Source of the DNA: Sophora flavescens
Taxonomy: Eukaryota; Streptophyta; Magnoliopsida; Fabales; Fabaceae
Length of the DNA: 64,000 nucleotides
Direction of reading: 5' to 3'
Assembly (NCBI GenBank): GCA_030762895.1
Contig: CM061065.1
Coordinates: forward strand, 76,335,676-76,399,675
Each line of letters starts with the position of its first letter. Within the stretch, counting starts at the first letter, position 1. Positions 21,129 through 32,301 of this stretch are shown here, in pieces. The position numbers and the translations under genes are program-made. The notes beneath the pieces were generated by a model. It was not told the DNA's origin, ran no database searches, and was given only the letters and a program-made list of their open reading frames with translations.

Positions 21129-22603
21129 TGACACGGACTCGGCAAGTGTACCGGTTCGTTGCAAGTAATAAAACGGTAAGACCGGATATCGTTCTCAGGG
21201 ATCGTGGACAATTACCACTTCGCAAATTAGACTACTATCTAGGCGACCAAATTTTGGAGTGAAGGTAGCTCTAACATCTAACAAGCAAACATGAAGAAAA
21301 TGTTTTTGTTCTTTTTGGAATTTTTTCAAACAGTTAATGTGCAAACGGAAAGATGAACAACAATTGATAGAATTGTTAGGGTTAGACTAAGCTAATCCTC
21401 CCTTGATTGTTATGAAATGACAAGTAACACAGTTCCTAATTCAATTATGACAATCAAGTCTTTTCTGAAATACTCAAGCCTAATTCCTTAGGTGCATTGA
21501 GCCTAAAACCCCAAATTAAACCCTAATTCCTTAGGTGGATTAACCTGAGATTTTGCATTAAGTAAAGACTTATAAGATTGCAAGCACCTCAAGACCTATG
21601 CCTAGGCTCATGAACTACTTGGCATTTGATTCATGAGCAAGCTCTAACACCAACCTTCCAGTTATCTATTAAAGCAACTAATCATTCCTAGGGTGATCAA
21701 GCCTAAGAAAGCATTAAGCATGGAATCAAACACTCATAAAGAACAAGGAAACTGCATTATAATCAAGTCATTTTACAACCAAGTTCAGATAGCAATAGTC
21801 TAACCACAACAAAGGGGAGTTTAGCTACACATAATTGAAGACAAAACAAAAGAGAGAGTTACAGAGATGAACAAAGGAGAGAGCTCCATAGAACGTTGCA
21901 CAGCAGCCACAGCAGCAGAGGATCTGTTTTTAGGGTTTTCTGGACGTCCCTTCTATTCTGCTGAGAAGTTCTTTTATAACTCGTGGCCGGTCACGGCCGT
22001 GACATCCATCACGGCCACGCCGTGACGGGTTCTGACTCTTGCAGTTCTGGCAAAACTACTCTTTCGCGAGGCGAGCCTTTCTTCCCGACGCGAGCCCACT
22101 TTTGATGCCCGTGATCTCTATCACGGCCAAGCCGTGATCGATTCTGACTTGTGGAGGTTTCTGGGTCACGGCCGTGATGTACATCACGACTAGGCCGTGA
22201 TCGTCTCTGACTTTTGGTGGTTTTGGCACAATCAGTCTCTCGCGGGGCGATCTATCATTCGCGACGCGAGCCAACTTTTTCACACCCATGATCTCCATCA
22301 CGGCCAAGCCGTGATCGCTTCTGACTTTTGGTGGTTTTGGGTCACGGCCGTGATAGCCATCACGGCCAGGCCGTGACAGATTCTGACTTTTTGCCCCCTT
22401 TTTCTTCGCCAGGCCTTCTCTTCATCTCAGCTTCCTCATGGCTAAAACTTGGGCATTTAATCATAAATCCCTGCAAAACAACACACAATACCACCTTATC
22501 CGTTCCAAAAGAAAAACTAAACAAAATCCAACTAAAATGGCCTAACTAAATGCAAATGCATGCAGAAATGTACATGGAAAATGAGGTGAAATCACACTCA
22601 TCA
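21129..22603 (-). mobile_element. Solo LTR, Athila-type, nested in the family B LTR
   Basis: 1475 bp from TGACACGGACTCGGC to CACACTCATCA, flanked by perfect 5-bp duplications ATAAA (21124-21128 and 22604-22608). It resembles the LTR at 36991-38444: both share CGGCAAGTGTACCGG near one end, the ACTCATCA end, and GC-rich palindromic repeats. No internal domain remains, so the element was reduced to one LTR by LTR-LTR recombination after inserting. Confidence 0.9.
21983..22385. repeat. GC-rich palindromic minisatellite in the Athila-type LTR
   Basis: Several units combine TCACGGCCGTGAT with ATCACGGCCAGGCCGTGA, each able to fold back, alternating with units carrying CTCGCGAGGCGA-like strings. Much richer in GC and CpG than the surrounding LTR. 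Confidence 0.8.
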
Positions 22604-24781
22604 ATAAACGTCATATGGAGTAGAATACCTCAACCAGCTTATCACAATAGTCAAAAATAAATAATTCAGACAACCTCAAATATCATAAAAATTAACCTAA
22701 GGTGATAAACCTACAATTCCCAAATCAGCATTGGTATTGCGAAAAAATTTCCAATGCGATTTTGGTATTGTCGATTACTTGACCATTAGTAGGGTTTAGG
22801 TTGCTCTACACCATTATTATAAGTTATATACTAATTATCAGTTCCGAATATGGAATGGTTCTTTCTCCCATCTAAGTTACCACCGGAAACACGAAATCGA
22901 CGATCCTCGTTATCACACCACGAGTTACCAAATCCACCTTCAACCAAATCAACAATAAAACAAATTAATCAAACAAATCTAAATATGGACATATGGTGCT
23001 AGGTTCGGCCAACTCATCAAAATAAGGCTAGGGTTATTTTCTTAATCCAATCTTTTAGATACTAATTCCTAGAGTATTAACTAACATAAGTTAAGTGTTA
23101 ATAGTTAAAATTATGAAACAAAATCCTCTAACCAACTAGGTGAGGGTTTCGGTCATAAGGGCTAAAATAGGCTAGAAATTTATTTTGAGTTCAATCTCTT
23201 GGATTTAGATAATACAAATACTAGAGATCTCAAATCAAGCATTAGATTTCACAAAGAAAAACAAAATCAACAAACCTTTTTTCATGCACATTTCGGCCAA
23301 GCAAAGAAAATAGGTTTATGAGTTTCTTCTGATTTCTAGCTTCTAGATCTAACTACTATAGGTATTATAGAGTTCAAATCAAGTGTCACTTTTTAAAAAT
23401 TGAACAAAACTTCATTTGCCTAAAACCACATAGGTTCGGCCTCAATAAGAAAAGTAGGGAGGAAAATTCTTTTGTTTACATACTTTTAGACGATGAAAGT
23501 AGAAGACATATTAAGATCATAGAAATTGGTTTCACATTAAAATGATTTTTCTTCAATTTTCTAGAATTATTTGAAGTTCTAGATCTAAGAAATTTAAACA
23601 TGATGATCATGGCTTGAATCAACAAAATCAATAAAGAACATGATGTTTATTGATTAAGGGAAGTAAGGTATAACTCTTAGATGTTGAGAAATTGAAAAGA
23701 AAACGGCTAAGTTCTTCACAAAAATTAATTATGGTGTTCTTGAGAAAATGAGAGAAAATGAGAAATGAAGTTGATGAAGTAGGAAAATGTGTGAGAATAG
23801 CCTAAGTGTGGGGGTGGGCTGCGTCTAAATGAGTGTGTGAGGGAGTGAGGAATTGTTTAATCTTAAAATAGAAACATGGTTGAGTTTAATTGACCAAGAT
23901 TAAGTTAGAAAATAATATAATAACTTAACTATAGTTAATAATAACTTAACTAGGGTTAATTAGTAATCATAATAATAAAACAAATATGTGGTCAAGAATT
24001 GATGAGAGGGGTGGCTGATTTTGAGCCACAAAATAGGAGGAAGAAGCCAAATTGGCTTTGTCTTGCCTTAACCATGATTAAAAACTAACTAGGATATGTT
24101 AGGTTAAGCTTAAGGGCATTTTGGTCATTTCACCTAAAACTCATAATTCCTTGCATCAATTGCTTCATAATTTCTTGGTGAGTCATCCCATATCTCAGCT
24201 CCTCCGATGTCCCATTCTATCTCTGTCGTTCCATTTCCGATTTCGTCGGTTCCTCGATTAGGGTTTTACGTCCGTATAAAAACAAAATATTTCGTTTTCG
24301 ATTGAGAATTTTCAAAATCACCAAACTCTTTGGAAATATGATTTAAACATAAACCATTTCGTTCACGAGTCAAAATTAGGTTTTCTGATCATTAAAATCT
24401 TACTGTCAGTGAAAACACCGACCATTTTCCGTTCGAACTTTCACAAAATTCGTCTGAATAAACATAATATTTTATTTCTGATCAAAAATTTGGAAAGTAG
24501 AATTCCTCATGGACAAAATATAAAAAAAAATCTACAAATTTTCAGTTTCGGGTCAAATTAGGGTTTTCTTCCGGTATAAAATTATACTGTCAGTTAAAAA
24601 CGCATACCGATTTCCGTCTGAGTTTTAAACCCAAAATTTCATCGTAACCTTCTACCATAACATAGATTATGAATATGGTTTTGTTTTATCTAAAATCATT
24701 TTCTCGGTCTCAGATAAAAATATAATTAAATATATTTTTACTGTTATAACAGCGTAATTAAAAACAGGCTGTTACATTAAC

Positions 24782-25925
24782 CGGGTAACAGGGGAGGGGT
24801 CATCACATTTTGGATAAGAGTGAGTAAAGTATGATTTATGACTCTTATACTAGCAGGATAATAAAAACAATTATTAACAAGATCATAAATAGACTTACCC
24901 ACAATGTGCCATTGATTTTTAAAGAATAAGGGGTGGAAACCATCTGGCCCTGGGGCTTTGAGGTTACTCATGCTAAAGAGGGCTCTTTTTGTTTCTTCCA
25001 AGGAAACCGGAGCATTTAACATACTACTATCACTATCCTTAATAGGGGGGAAGGAGGATATAGTTTGCCAAAACTGGATATTTGAAACTGAACTAGCATA
25101 CAATGTCTTATAGAAGGAGGTAACATGGTCCACAAGAGCCATCTCCTCATATATCTAGTTGCCTTCACTATCAAGTAAGGCAGAAATTTTGTTTCTTCTA
25201 CGTCTCATAAGAGTAGATTGGTGGAAGAAGCAAGTATTTCTATCACCCAAGAAAATCCATTTACTTCTTACTTGTTGGAACCAATAACTTTCCTCCTGCC
25301 TCACAATCACACCATACTCTTCCCATAATTGCGCCCTCAAAGAGATCAATCTATCATCATTACCACTAAAAAGCATTCTATTTATTCCCTCAAGCCTCTT
25401 AAGTACTCTATGTTTTCTCTTAAAGATATTACCAAAAACTTCACTATTCCAAGAACTGAGGTTTTTAATAATACGATTTAGATTAGAAACCCAAGGAGAA
25501 GAACCAGTCCAAGAGAATTTAATCTGATTGTCAAAGTCAGGATGATCAATCCATGAGGCTAAGAATTTGAAACTGTTCTTCCTAGGATCATTAAGCTTCA
25601 TAACTATTTCTATTTCTTCTGACACAACACCATCTGATACAGAACCATCCCCATTTAAATGGATATTGCTAAACTGAGGTCCATCTGAAGAGACAGGGAT
25701 ACACTTAGGATTCATCTTCAAGGACTGAACCAATTCAAGAAGAGGCTTAGCAGAGGATTTAATAACTTGAGGGTTGGAACTTCTCTTCATTCCGCTATCC
25801 TTCACCACTTGATAAACTTTATTTCTATTTGAATTTTTACCTTTTTTAGGATTTCTACGAACAGCAGAAGACTTATTAGAAGTCACAGAATCTGGTTCAG
25901 AAACCTTATCATCACTTAGGACCAT
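24782..25925 (-). pseudogene. LINE ORF1 tail fused to the post-endonuclease region and RT N-terminus
   Basis: One frame, broken by TAG at 25155-25157. Residues 1-110 are a basic, Ser-rich ORF1 tail. Near residue 115 the sequence jumps to FKFLASWIDHPDF, which in LINEs follows the endonuclease. Then come NLSSWNSEVFGNI, the WFQQVRSKWIFLGDRNTCFF block and, after the stop, the RT block LKAPGPDGFHPLFFK. The whole endonuclease (roughly 200 residues in this family) is absent. The RT frame is lost near 24800, next to the LTR insertion. Confidence 0.87.
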
Positions 25926-26062
25926 ATTGTTCTCTTCTAAAATAATTTCTTTCCCTTTATCATCAACTTTTTCTAAGGAAAGGACTTGAAAACGGGACCC
26001 AAGGGAACCTTGGCCATCCTGGACTAGATCTTTATCATCTTGTTTAGAAAGAAAAGATGATG

Positions 26063-26831
26063 TTACTGCATTTGATACTTGAATAGAACCCTGCTTATTC
26101 TGCTGATAACCTTTTGCGCCTTCGTGAGATTTACGATGGAATCCTTCTCCTTGAACTTTACTTGAAAAAACACTGTTTCCTTTAACAGCAGGATTATTTG
26201 CTTTATGTTCATTATCACCCGACTGTTTCTCTTTTGAAAATTCTTCCTATTTTTCTGTTGAACTATCATCTACTGCAAGAACTTGGATTGATTGTCAATT
26301 TTAGGTTTTGGAATTCCTTGCAGGGCATCACTTACTCTAGAAGAACCCCCATCCACACTTACAAGAGGTGAAGGAGATATTGAGGCTGAGACTGCGTCTG
26401 ATTGAATTCCAGGAAGCTTCTCAATTTGATTCATAGAAGAAGTCTGATCATTAATCTTCTCTACACACTGATCTTTCTTGTGACCATAGCAACCACAATT
26501 AAAACAGATTTCATGATTTCGAATCTCTATAAAGGACTTCAAAGGTTTATCCAAATCTATTTCAACACAGATTCGGGAAAATTGCCCTCTCGAATGTACC
26601 GAGAGCCGAGCCAATATGATTTAGAAAGATTCCATTGTACAATTCAAAAGGAAGTCGAGGGATACGAATCCAGACTGCAATCTTTTTTGAGACAAAAGCA
26701 GATTGAAGGAATATAGGGCGCCATCGTTGGACAATCAGATAATGTCCAGCAATCATCCAAGGTCGTTCAAATAGAGTCTCTGCACAATCCTCTTCAGCCG
26801 TGAAATGAACCAAGAAAAAGCCATTAGGCAT
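26063..26831 (-). pseudogene. LINE ORF1, DUF4283 and CCHC zinc knuckle
   Basis: The block from 26831 reads MPNGFFLVHFTAEEDC ... RPWMIAGHYLIVQRW and IRIPRLPFELYN, characteristic of DUF4283 in plant LINE ORF1 proteins. A second frame follows with FNCGCYGHKKDQC, the adjoining zinc knuckle. The frame change between them is near 26600. The N-terminal half of DUF4283 is missing. ORF1 coats LINE RNA in the ribonucleoprotein particle. Confidence 0.85.
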
Positions 26832-26871
26832 ATTAAGTCAGGAAATTTCAAACCAACTGTTTGGAAAGGAA

Positions 26872-27689
26872 GTGGCTACCAAGAAAAATAGTAGAGTTGT
26901 CAGGGAAGCAGAGTTAGGGGGCGTAGTAAACCTCGGAGAGTACCCAAAACCGGTGGTCCCTAGGCAGGGGAAGGGGTCTACCTCAACTGTCAAAGATGGG
27001 GATGATTGTTTAAGCAACACTGTGGCAGCTGTCCAAAAACCAGGGGGACCCAATAGTGAGCCCAATTAGTTTGTAGGAGGAATTGGGCCGAAGAAGTGTG
27101 CAGGTTAGATTTGCTGAAGGGTGGGTTGTGCTTCAATAATCGGTGGCCCAGTATCATAAAATGCACCAAAAAGGGTGTCAAGCTAAAGGAAACACGCTGG
27201 GAGCTAAGGGGTGGGAAGGGCAGACCAGAAACAAGCACTGGAGCTGGACCTCATTCTTGTGGTGGGCTGGAGGACATCAACTTATCTATAACACAAGTGG
27301 AGAGGGGTAATGTCAAGGTTTTGGAGTGTGTGGGAAAGCTGCCAGTGAAAAGGCCCAACTCGGGTAACGATAATTGCATCAGGGGAGCTTTGGGAAAAAA
27401 TGGTGGGGAGGAGAAATCAAAATCACTGACCAAAAAAATGTGTAAAGCAAGAAAGATCAAGGCTTTGAGAGAAATGCTTGTATCGCAAAGTCTAAAAGGT
27501 ACACCGATCATGAGAAAAACAAAAAAGAGAAGAGGACCTACAAAAAGAAATCGAAAAAAGGAAGACGCCTCTGATGAAGCAATCAGGGAGAAGGAGGCGT
27601 TGAGGAAAACTGAAATCAAGGCAGGGAAAGACCAATATTTGGCTCTATCCAACTGCCGAGTGACTCGATTTCAGACATTCAGCACATAA
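26872..27689 (+). pseudogene. LINE ORF1 tail, low-complexity basic region
   Basis: Two open blocks (26872-27069 and 27096-27689) encode a hydrophilic, Lys/Arg-rich linker with runs such as MRKTKKRRGPTKRNRKK. There is no catalytic domain. Assigned to LINE ORF1 because it directly precedes an endonuclease on the same strand. The stop before the endonuclease is at 27687-27689. Confidence 0.55.
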
Positions 27690-27904
27690 ATGTTGACCGT
27701 GCAGATCTAAGGGCAGAAATTTACAAGGAGGCGAATGAAACCTGGGAAGGTGGAAAAAAAATTAGGTATGATCTCGGTTACAAATGAAAAAAAAAATAAT
27801 CGATAAACTGGTGGAAATGGAGGAAAGGGACAGGGCAAGATGTATTGCTGTAGATGAATTAGCTAACAGGGGGGGGGGGGATCGAAGAAAAATGCAATAA
27901 GGGA

Positions 27905-28820
27905 ATTAATTAGGAAGGAGAGGTTGGATTTTCTTTGTATCCAGGAGAAAAATCTAGAGTATATAGATGCTGTTCTGTGTAGATCACTTTAGGGTAGAGC
28001 TAAGATTGATTTTGTCTACAGAGAATCAACAAGGAGTGCATGTGGATTATTAACCATTTGGAACAAAAAGGTATTCGAGGTCCAATCCAGTTTCATTGGT
28101 AATGGGTTCCTAGGGGTCAGAGGAAGGTGGGAAAATTCCCAATCAGAGTGCTTCATAGTCAACATTTATTCCCCTTATGACAGTGCTGGGAAGAGGTGAC
28201 TTTGGGAGGAGATGAAAGTTGTAAGAGCTTCAAATTTGTTAGATGCTTGGTGCCTATGTGGGGATTTCAACGCGATTAGATGCACTTTAGAATGGAATGG
28301 GGGGCTACACACAACCTGAATAGAGAAATGGAACAATTTGATGAATTCATTGATGACATGGGGTTGAATGATTTACCTCTGATTGGAAGAAAATACACAT
28401 GGCATAGGGCAAATGGGAGAAGCATGAGCAGATTGGATAGGTTTATGATCTCTGATGAATGGTTATCTCTCTAACCGGAACTTACTCAATGGGGACTCGA
28501 AAGGTCGGTTTCAGATCACCGTGCAGTAGTGTTGAAGCCAATATTCAAGAATTAGGGTCCAAAGCCATTTAGAGCGATGAATTGCTGGTTTGAACATAAA
28601 GATTTTGATATGGTGGTTGACGAATGCTGGGTGCAGATGAACATTTCGGGTTGGGGTTCTTTTGTCCTCAAGGAAAAATTGAAAAGGCTGAAACAATGTT
28701 TAAAAGCATGGAACAGGGACTCCTTCGGTAACATGGATGACAACATCACCAAGGTAATTGCAGAAATAAAGGTACTAGATGACAAAGGTATTGTTTTGGC
28801 TTCAACAACTCAAGAGGAGG
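27905..28820 (+). pseudogene. LINE AP-type endonuclease and linker
   Basis: Read across several stops and shifts, the exonuclease/endonuclease/phosphatase landmarks appear in order: FLCIQEKN (catalytic Glu region), FIVNIYSPYD, LCGDFNAIR, IGRKYTWHRANGRSMSRLDRF and SDHRAVV with the catalytic Asp-His. The post-endonuclease segment GPKPFRAMNCWFEHKDF follows to about 28800. This enzyme nicks target DNA to prime reverse transcription. In-frame stops occur near 27988, 28198, 28472 and 28551. Confidence 0.85.
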
Positions 28821-29562
28821 GGGGGGGGGGGGGGGGTGTGAATTGAGTTTTCAAAGAAAATATTTCCCTCTTAAAACTTTTTCACAAAGCTTTATAAATC
28901 AGAGTTGCGGATTTGTGTTCTCAGGATTTTTTATAAAATCGATGAAGGGTTTTTACAAAATCTTGAATATAAGGTGATGAGGATAAGAAAGGTTAATAAC
29001 GAATAGGTTCAGGTTCAATAACTCAGTAATAACAAGATACAGTTTATACAGATCAAGAACATAAATTATACATGAACTTTAAACATCAAAGTTGCAGGTT
29101 CTTGAATCATAAACAGAAATTAAAGAGTATGAGTTTAGAGATACTACACAACCAGATTTATCCTGGTTCAGTCACCACCACTGTGACCTACATCCAGTCC
29201 CCACTCCACCCGTGGGATTTCACACACTAACACACAAGCTTTGCCAGGTAGCTTGAAAAACCTTTACACCACAGAGCACTCCTTCACCTCGAGATACCAC
29301 ACTCTTGTGAAGAGCCTCAATGTTCAACCTTGGGTATACCTCAGCCTAATCACTTAGAGAGATTCCCTCTCTCTTTACAATCGAAAAGTAAAAACAAAAG
29401 TTGATTCCTAACTCTCAATAGTCAGATAAACAAATTGAAGCACTTATGAGTATTGAAACACTCTTTTCACAATAAGCTCAATGAAGATGATGAATGATAT
29501 GTGTATCGCTATAATTCTGTTGTTATTCGTTATGATTCTCTTAAAGTGTTCATTTGATCCCT

Positions 29563-29571
29563 CTTTATATA
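29563..29571 (-). promoter_or_regulatory. SIRE-like LTR TATA box
   Basis: Minus strand TATATAAAG, about 800 bases into the LTR. Confidence 0.6.
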
Positions 29572-29744
29572 GAAAACAAGTTATAGTCGTTGGGATCAAT
29601 CAAAACAGATTTGGATCTGATTTAACAGAATCTGTTTTCTTGATTCTCGTTCTTGAGATAAGATTCTGATAGTTCTTATAGAATTCGCGTCCATAAAATA
29701 ACGAGTCCATTTTGAAAAATTAGCCGCGTCCATTTGGCACATCA

Positions 29745-30017
29745 GCAGACGAGAGTACTAACACAAAGTAATTGGACGTGCTCCAACTAGTAGACGAGCA
29801 CTTGTATTACTTTAGTAGACAAGCGCTTGTATCAATTTAGTTGACGAGCGCTTCTGTCACTTTAGTGGACGAATGCTTGTATCACTTTAGTGGACGCGAG
29901 CTTCTGCCACTTTCTTGGATGCCAGCTTTTACCACTGTTGGATGAGCGCTTCTATTATTCCCAGTGTTGGACGAGTGCTTATATTATTCCAGTGTTGGAC
30001 GAGCCCTTATATTATTC
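29745..30017. repeat. Minisatellite of about 30-bp units in the LTR
   Basis: Around eight imperfect units of the form GGACGAGCGCTT followed by CTATTACTTTAGT. They lie upstream of the TATA box in transcript orientation, so they sit in U3. Confidence 0.8.
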
Positions 30018-30376
30018 TTTGAAAAAATCATTTTCATTAACGGAAACTTATTCCTTTTAATGAAGGTTATGAAAAATGGTTTTCTTCATGCATCTTTCTT
30101 AATTGAGCTATTTGTGAATAAGAGATTTCATCTCTTACAATTCATCTAAGACTTAACACTAATTTCTTCGTTTAAGCTCTTGTCTTGATGATTCCTTGAT
30201 CTTAGTCCTTGCTCTTTGATTCCTACAAGTTCTTCCTTGAATATTCTCCTTTGATTGCTCACTAAACTTGTTGAATATTGCTTGATACCTGTCTTTACAA
30301 TTTGACACTAAACACTTGCATACACATTAAGTTGTATTTGTCATATATCAAAATCTCTCAATCATTGAGTCTAACA

Positions 30377-30392
30377 ATCTCCCCCTTTTTGA
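30377..30392 (-). other. Polypurine tract of the SIRE-like element
   Basis: Minus strand AAAAAGGGGGAGATTG directly before the LTR, typical of SIRE/Maximus-type copia. Between it and 30841 I see only 3' untranslated sequence. Confidence 0.85.
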
Positions 30393-30840
30393 TTATGACA
30401 AACCTTTTAACAAATTATAAGCTCAGAATATAAGTATAGCAGATGCTTAGTGTTTTGACAGATTTATATCATGGTATCAAAGCAATCAGAGCAAAAAAAA
30501 TATTAACAGAGTATTAACAGAGCAGAATTTGATTTACACCCTATTAATCATGTAAGCTTATAAACTCTTTAGGTCCCCCTCAAAACATGCATGTATAATT
30601 TGTTATTATCCACTTTCTCTATATCATACCTTCCCCCCCCCTTTGGCATTATAAAAAAGGTAATGAAAAGAAACATTCAAAGCAATTGAGAAGGTAAGCA
30701 TTTTAAACATTCAAACATAGCATATAAAATTATTCATGATAGAGGGATAGGTTCAGGGACAAATCAAAGAATAAGTGCGTCCATTAATTTTCCTCCCCTT
30801 TTTAGGTTTTCTCCTATTTCTTTAGAGATTAGATATATGA

Positions 30841-31350
30841 TTAATCAATTATGCCCAATTCTCTTCTAATGAAGAAGAACCTTTCCTTGTTCAAGGGCTT
30901 GATAAAAATATCAGCGAGTTGTTTAGTTGTTGTTTTGGTTGTATCGACATATTCAATCTCAATTTCTCTACTTTGTATATGATCTCTAATGAAATGATGT
31001 CTGATTTCTATGTGTTTAGTTATAGAGTGCATTATGGGATTCTTAGTTAGGTTAATTGCACTTGTATTGTCACATCTAATAGGAACTTGGTTTAGTTGCA
31101 CACCATAATCAACTAATTGTTGTTTCATCCACAAAACCTGCGCACAACAGCTACCAGCTGGTACATATTCAGCCTCTGCAGTGGATAAAGCCACACTAGA
31201 TTGTTTCTTATTAAACCATGATACTAATGAGTTTCCTAGTAAACGGCAAGTTCCACTAGTACTCTTTCTGTCTAGTTTACAACCAGAAAAATCAGAGTCT
31301 GAATAGCTAATTAACGTACATGTAGCTCCCTTGGGATACCATAATCCCAT
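30841..31350 (-). pseudogene. SIRE-like RNase H domain
   Basis: 169 open codons with YSDSDFSGCKLDRKSTSG, STAEAEYVPAGSC, CDNTSAINLTKNP, HIEIRHHFIRDH and DIFIKPLNKERF, the canonical order for copia RNase H, ending in a natural stop. In frame with the RT block but separated by one stop near 31353. Confidence 0.93.
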
Positions 31351-31359
31351 GTCTTTTGT

Positions 31360-32301
31360 TCATAACAGATACTTAATTATCCTTTTAACTGCTGTTAAGT
31401 GTGATTCTTTTGGATTTGCTTGATACCTAGCACACATGCATACACTAAACATGATATCTGGCCTACTAGCAGTAAGATAAAGTAGTGAGCCTATCTTACC
31501 TTTGAATTTAGAAACATCAACAGGTTTACCTTCCTCATCCTTGTTCAGATAATAGGAGGTACTCATTGGAGTAGCCATCTCCTTAGCGTTTTCCATGCCA
31601 AACTTCTTGATCAACTCATTGCAGTACTTGGTTTGGCTAACAAAGATTCCATTTTCAGTTTGCTTTATTTGCAGTCCAAGGAAAAAGTTCAGCTCACCCA
31701 TCATTGACATTTCAAACTCACTCTGCATAAGACCTGCAAACTTATTGCACAACTGCTCATTAGTAGCACCAAAAATTATATCGTCCACATATATTTGTAC
31801 AAGTAAAATGTTGTGTCCCTTTTTCTTAGTGAACAAAGTTGTGTCAACTTTATCTCTTTTAAATCCTTTTTCAATGAGAAAATTACTTAAACTTTCATAC
31901 CAAGCTCTAGGAGCTTGCTTTAAGCCATATAGTGCTTTAGACAGTTTATAAACATGGTTAGGCAATTCATTATTCTCAAAACCAGGTGGTTGACCAACAT
32001 ACACTTCCTCTTGTATAAATCCATTTAAGAAAGCACTCTTAACATCCATTTGATATAATTTAAATCCCATTATGCAAGCATAAGCAAGTAGCATTCTTAT
32101 AGCTTCTAATCTTGCTACTGGTGCATATGTTTCATCATAATCTATGTCTTGTTCTTGGTTATACCCTTTGACTACCAATCTAGCCTTGTTTCTTACAATT
32201 ATACCATTTTCATCTAGTTTATTCCTAAAAACCCATTTTGTACCTATTACTTGACAGTTTTTGGGTTTAGGCACTAGTTTCCAAACTTGGTATCTTTCAA
32301 A
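31360..32301 (-). pseudogene. SIRE-like reverse transcriptase
   Basis: 304 open codons: GTKWVFRNKLDENG, NKARLVVKGYNQEQ, MDVKSAFLNG, ALYGLKQAPRAWYE, then the intact active site VQIYVDDIIFGATN, and GSLLYLTASRPDI. The domain itself is whole. It is cut from the upstream frame by TAG at 32302-32304 where Gln is usual. Confidence 0.95.

Larger units (their letters stand above)
19942..24776 (-). mobile_element. Solo LTR of a large Ty3/gypsy family (family B) inside the LINE
   Basis: Bounded by TGAGACACCCCGTT on the left and GGCTGTTACA on the right, the same ends as the LTRs at 45262 and 53040. On the minus strand it is TGTAAC...GTCTCA. Without the nested solo LTR it is about 3.35 kb. No gag or pol is inside, hence solo. 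The LINE RT continues on both sides. Flanks ATAAT and TTAAC share only TAA, so the target duplication is degraded, suggesting an old insertion. Confidence 0.8.
17310..26835 (-). mobile_element. L1-type LINE, endonuclease-less, split by an LTR insertion
   Basis: Minus-strand order from 26831 down: DUF4283 gag-like domain, zinc knuckle, ORF1 tail, post-endonuclease linker, RT (interrupted at 19942-24776), zf-RVT, RNase H-like end with stop at 17336-17338. A T/A-rich stretch and a (TA) tract at about 17300 may be its 3' tail. The endonuclease is missing by internal deletion. There are many stops and frame changes. The 5' end is cut inside DUF4283 where the plus-strand LINE begins. Confidence 0.88.
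26838..28836 (+). mobile_element. Second L1-type LINE, plus strand, 5' and 3' truncated
   Basis: Contains an ORF1 tail, an endonuclease region and the start of the post-endonuclease linker, then stops at a G-run next to the copia LTR at 28837. It is a different family from the minus-strand LINE. RT, zf-RVT and RNase H are absent. Confidence 0.8.
28837..30376 (-). repeat. 3' LTR of the SIRE-like element
   Basis: About 1540 bp from TGTGAATTGAG to GAGTCTAACA. On the minus strand it starts TGTTAGACTC right after the polypurine tract. A run of about 20 G at 28817-28836 abuts the outer end, so the exact boundary and the target duplication are unclear. Confidence 0.8.

Noticed and set aside
21983..22385. 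Possible CRISPR-like array because of regularly spaced palindromic repeats
   Set aside because: The context is a plant LTR with a perfect target duplication. Units are imperfect tandem minisatellite copies without unique spacers or cas genes.
28817..28836. Long G-run as a quadruplex regulatory element
   Set aside because: A single homopolymer at an element boundary is more likely part of the LTR edge or a sequencing/assembly artefact. Nothing else supports regulation.
29745..30017. CRISPR-like spacing of GACGAGCGCTT units
   Set aside because: Imperfect tandem repeats inside a copia LTR U3, in a eukaryotic setting.
30377..30840. env-like ORF expected downstream of pol in SIRE elements
   Set aside because: The interval is only about 460 bases, has no open frame of useful length and contains the polypurine tract.
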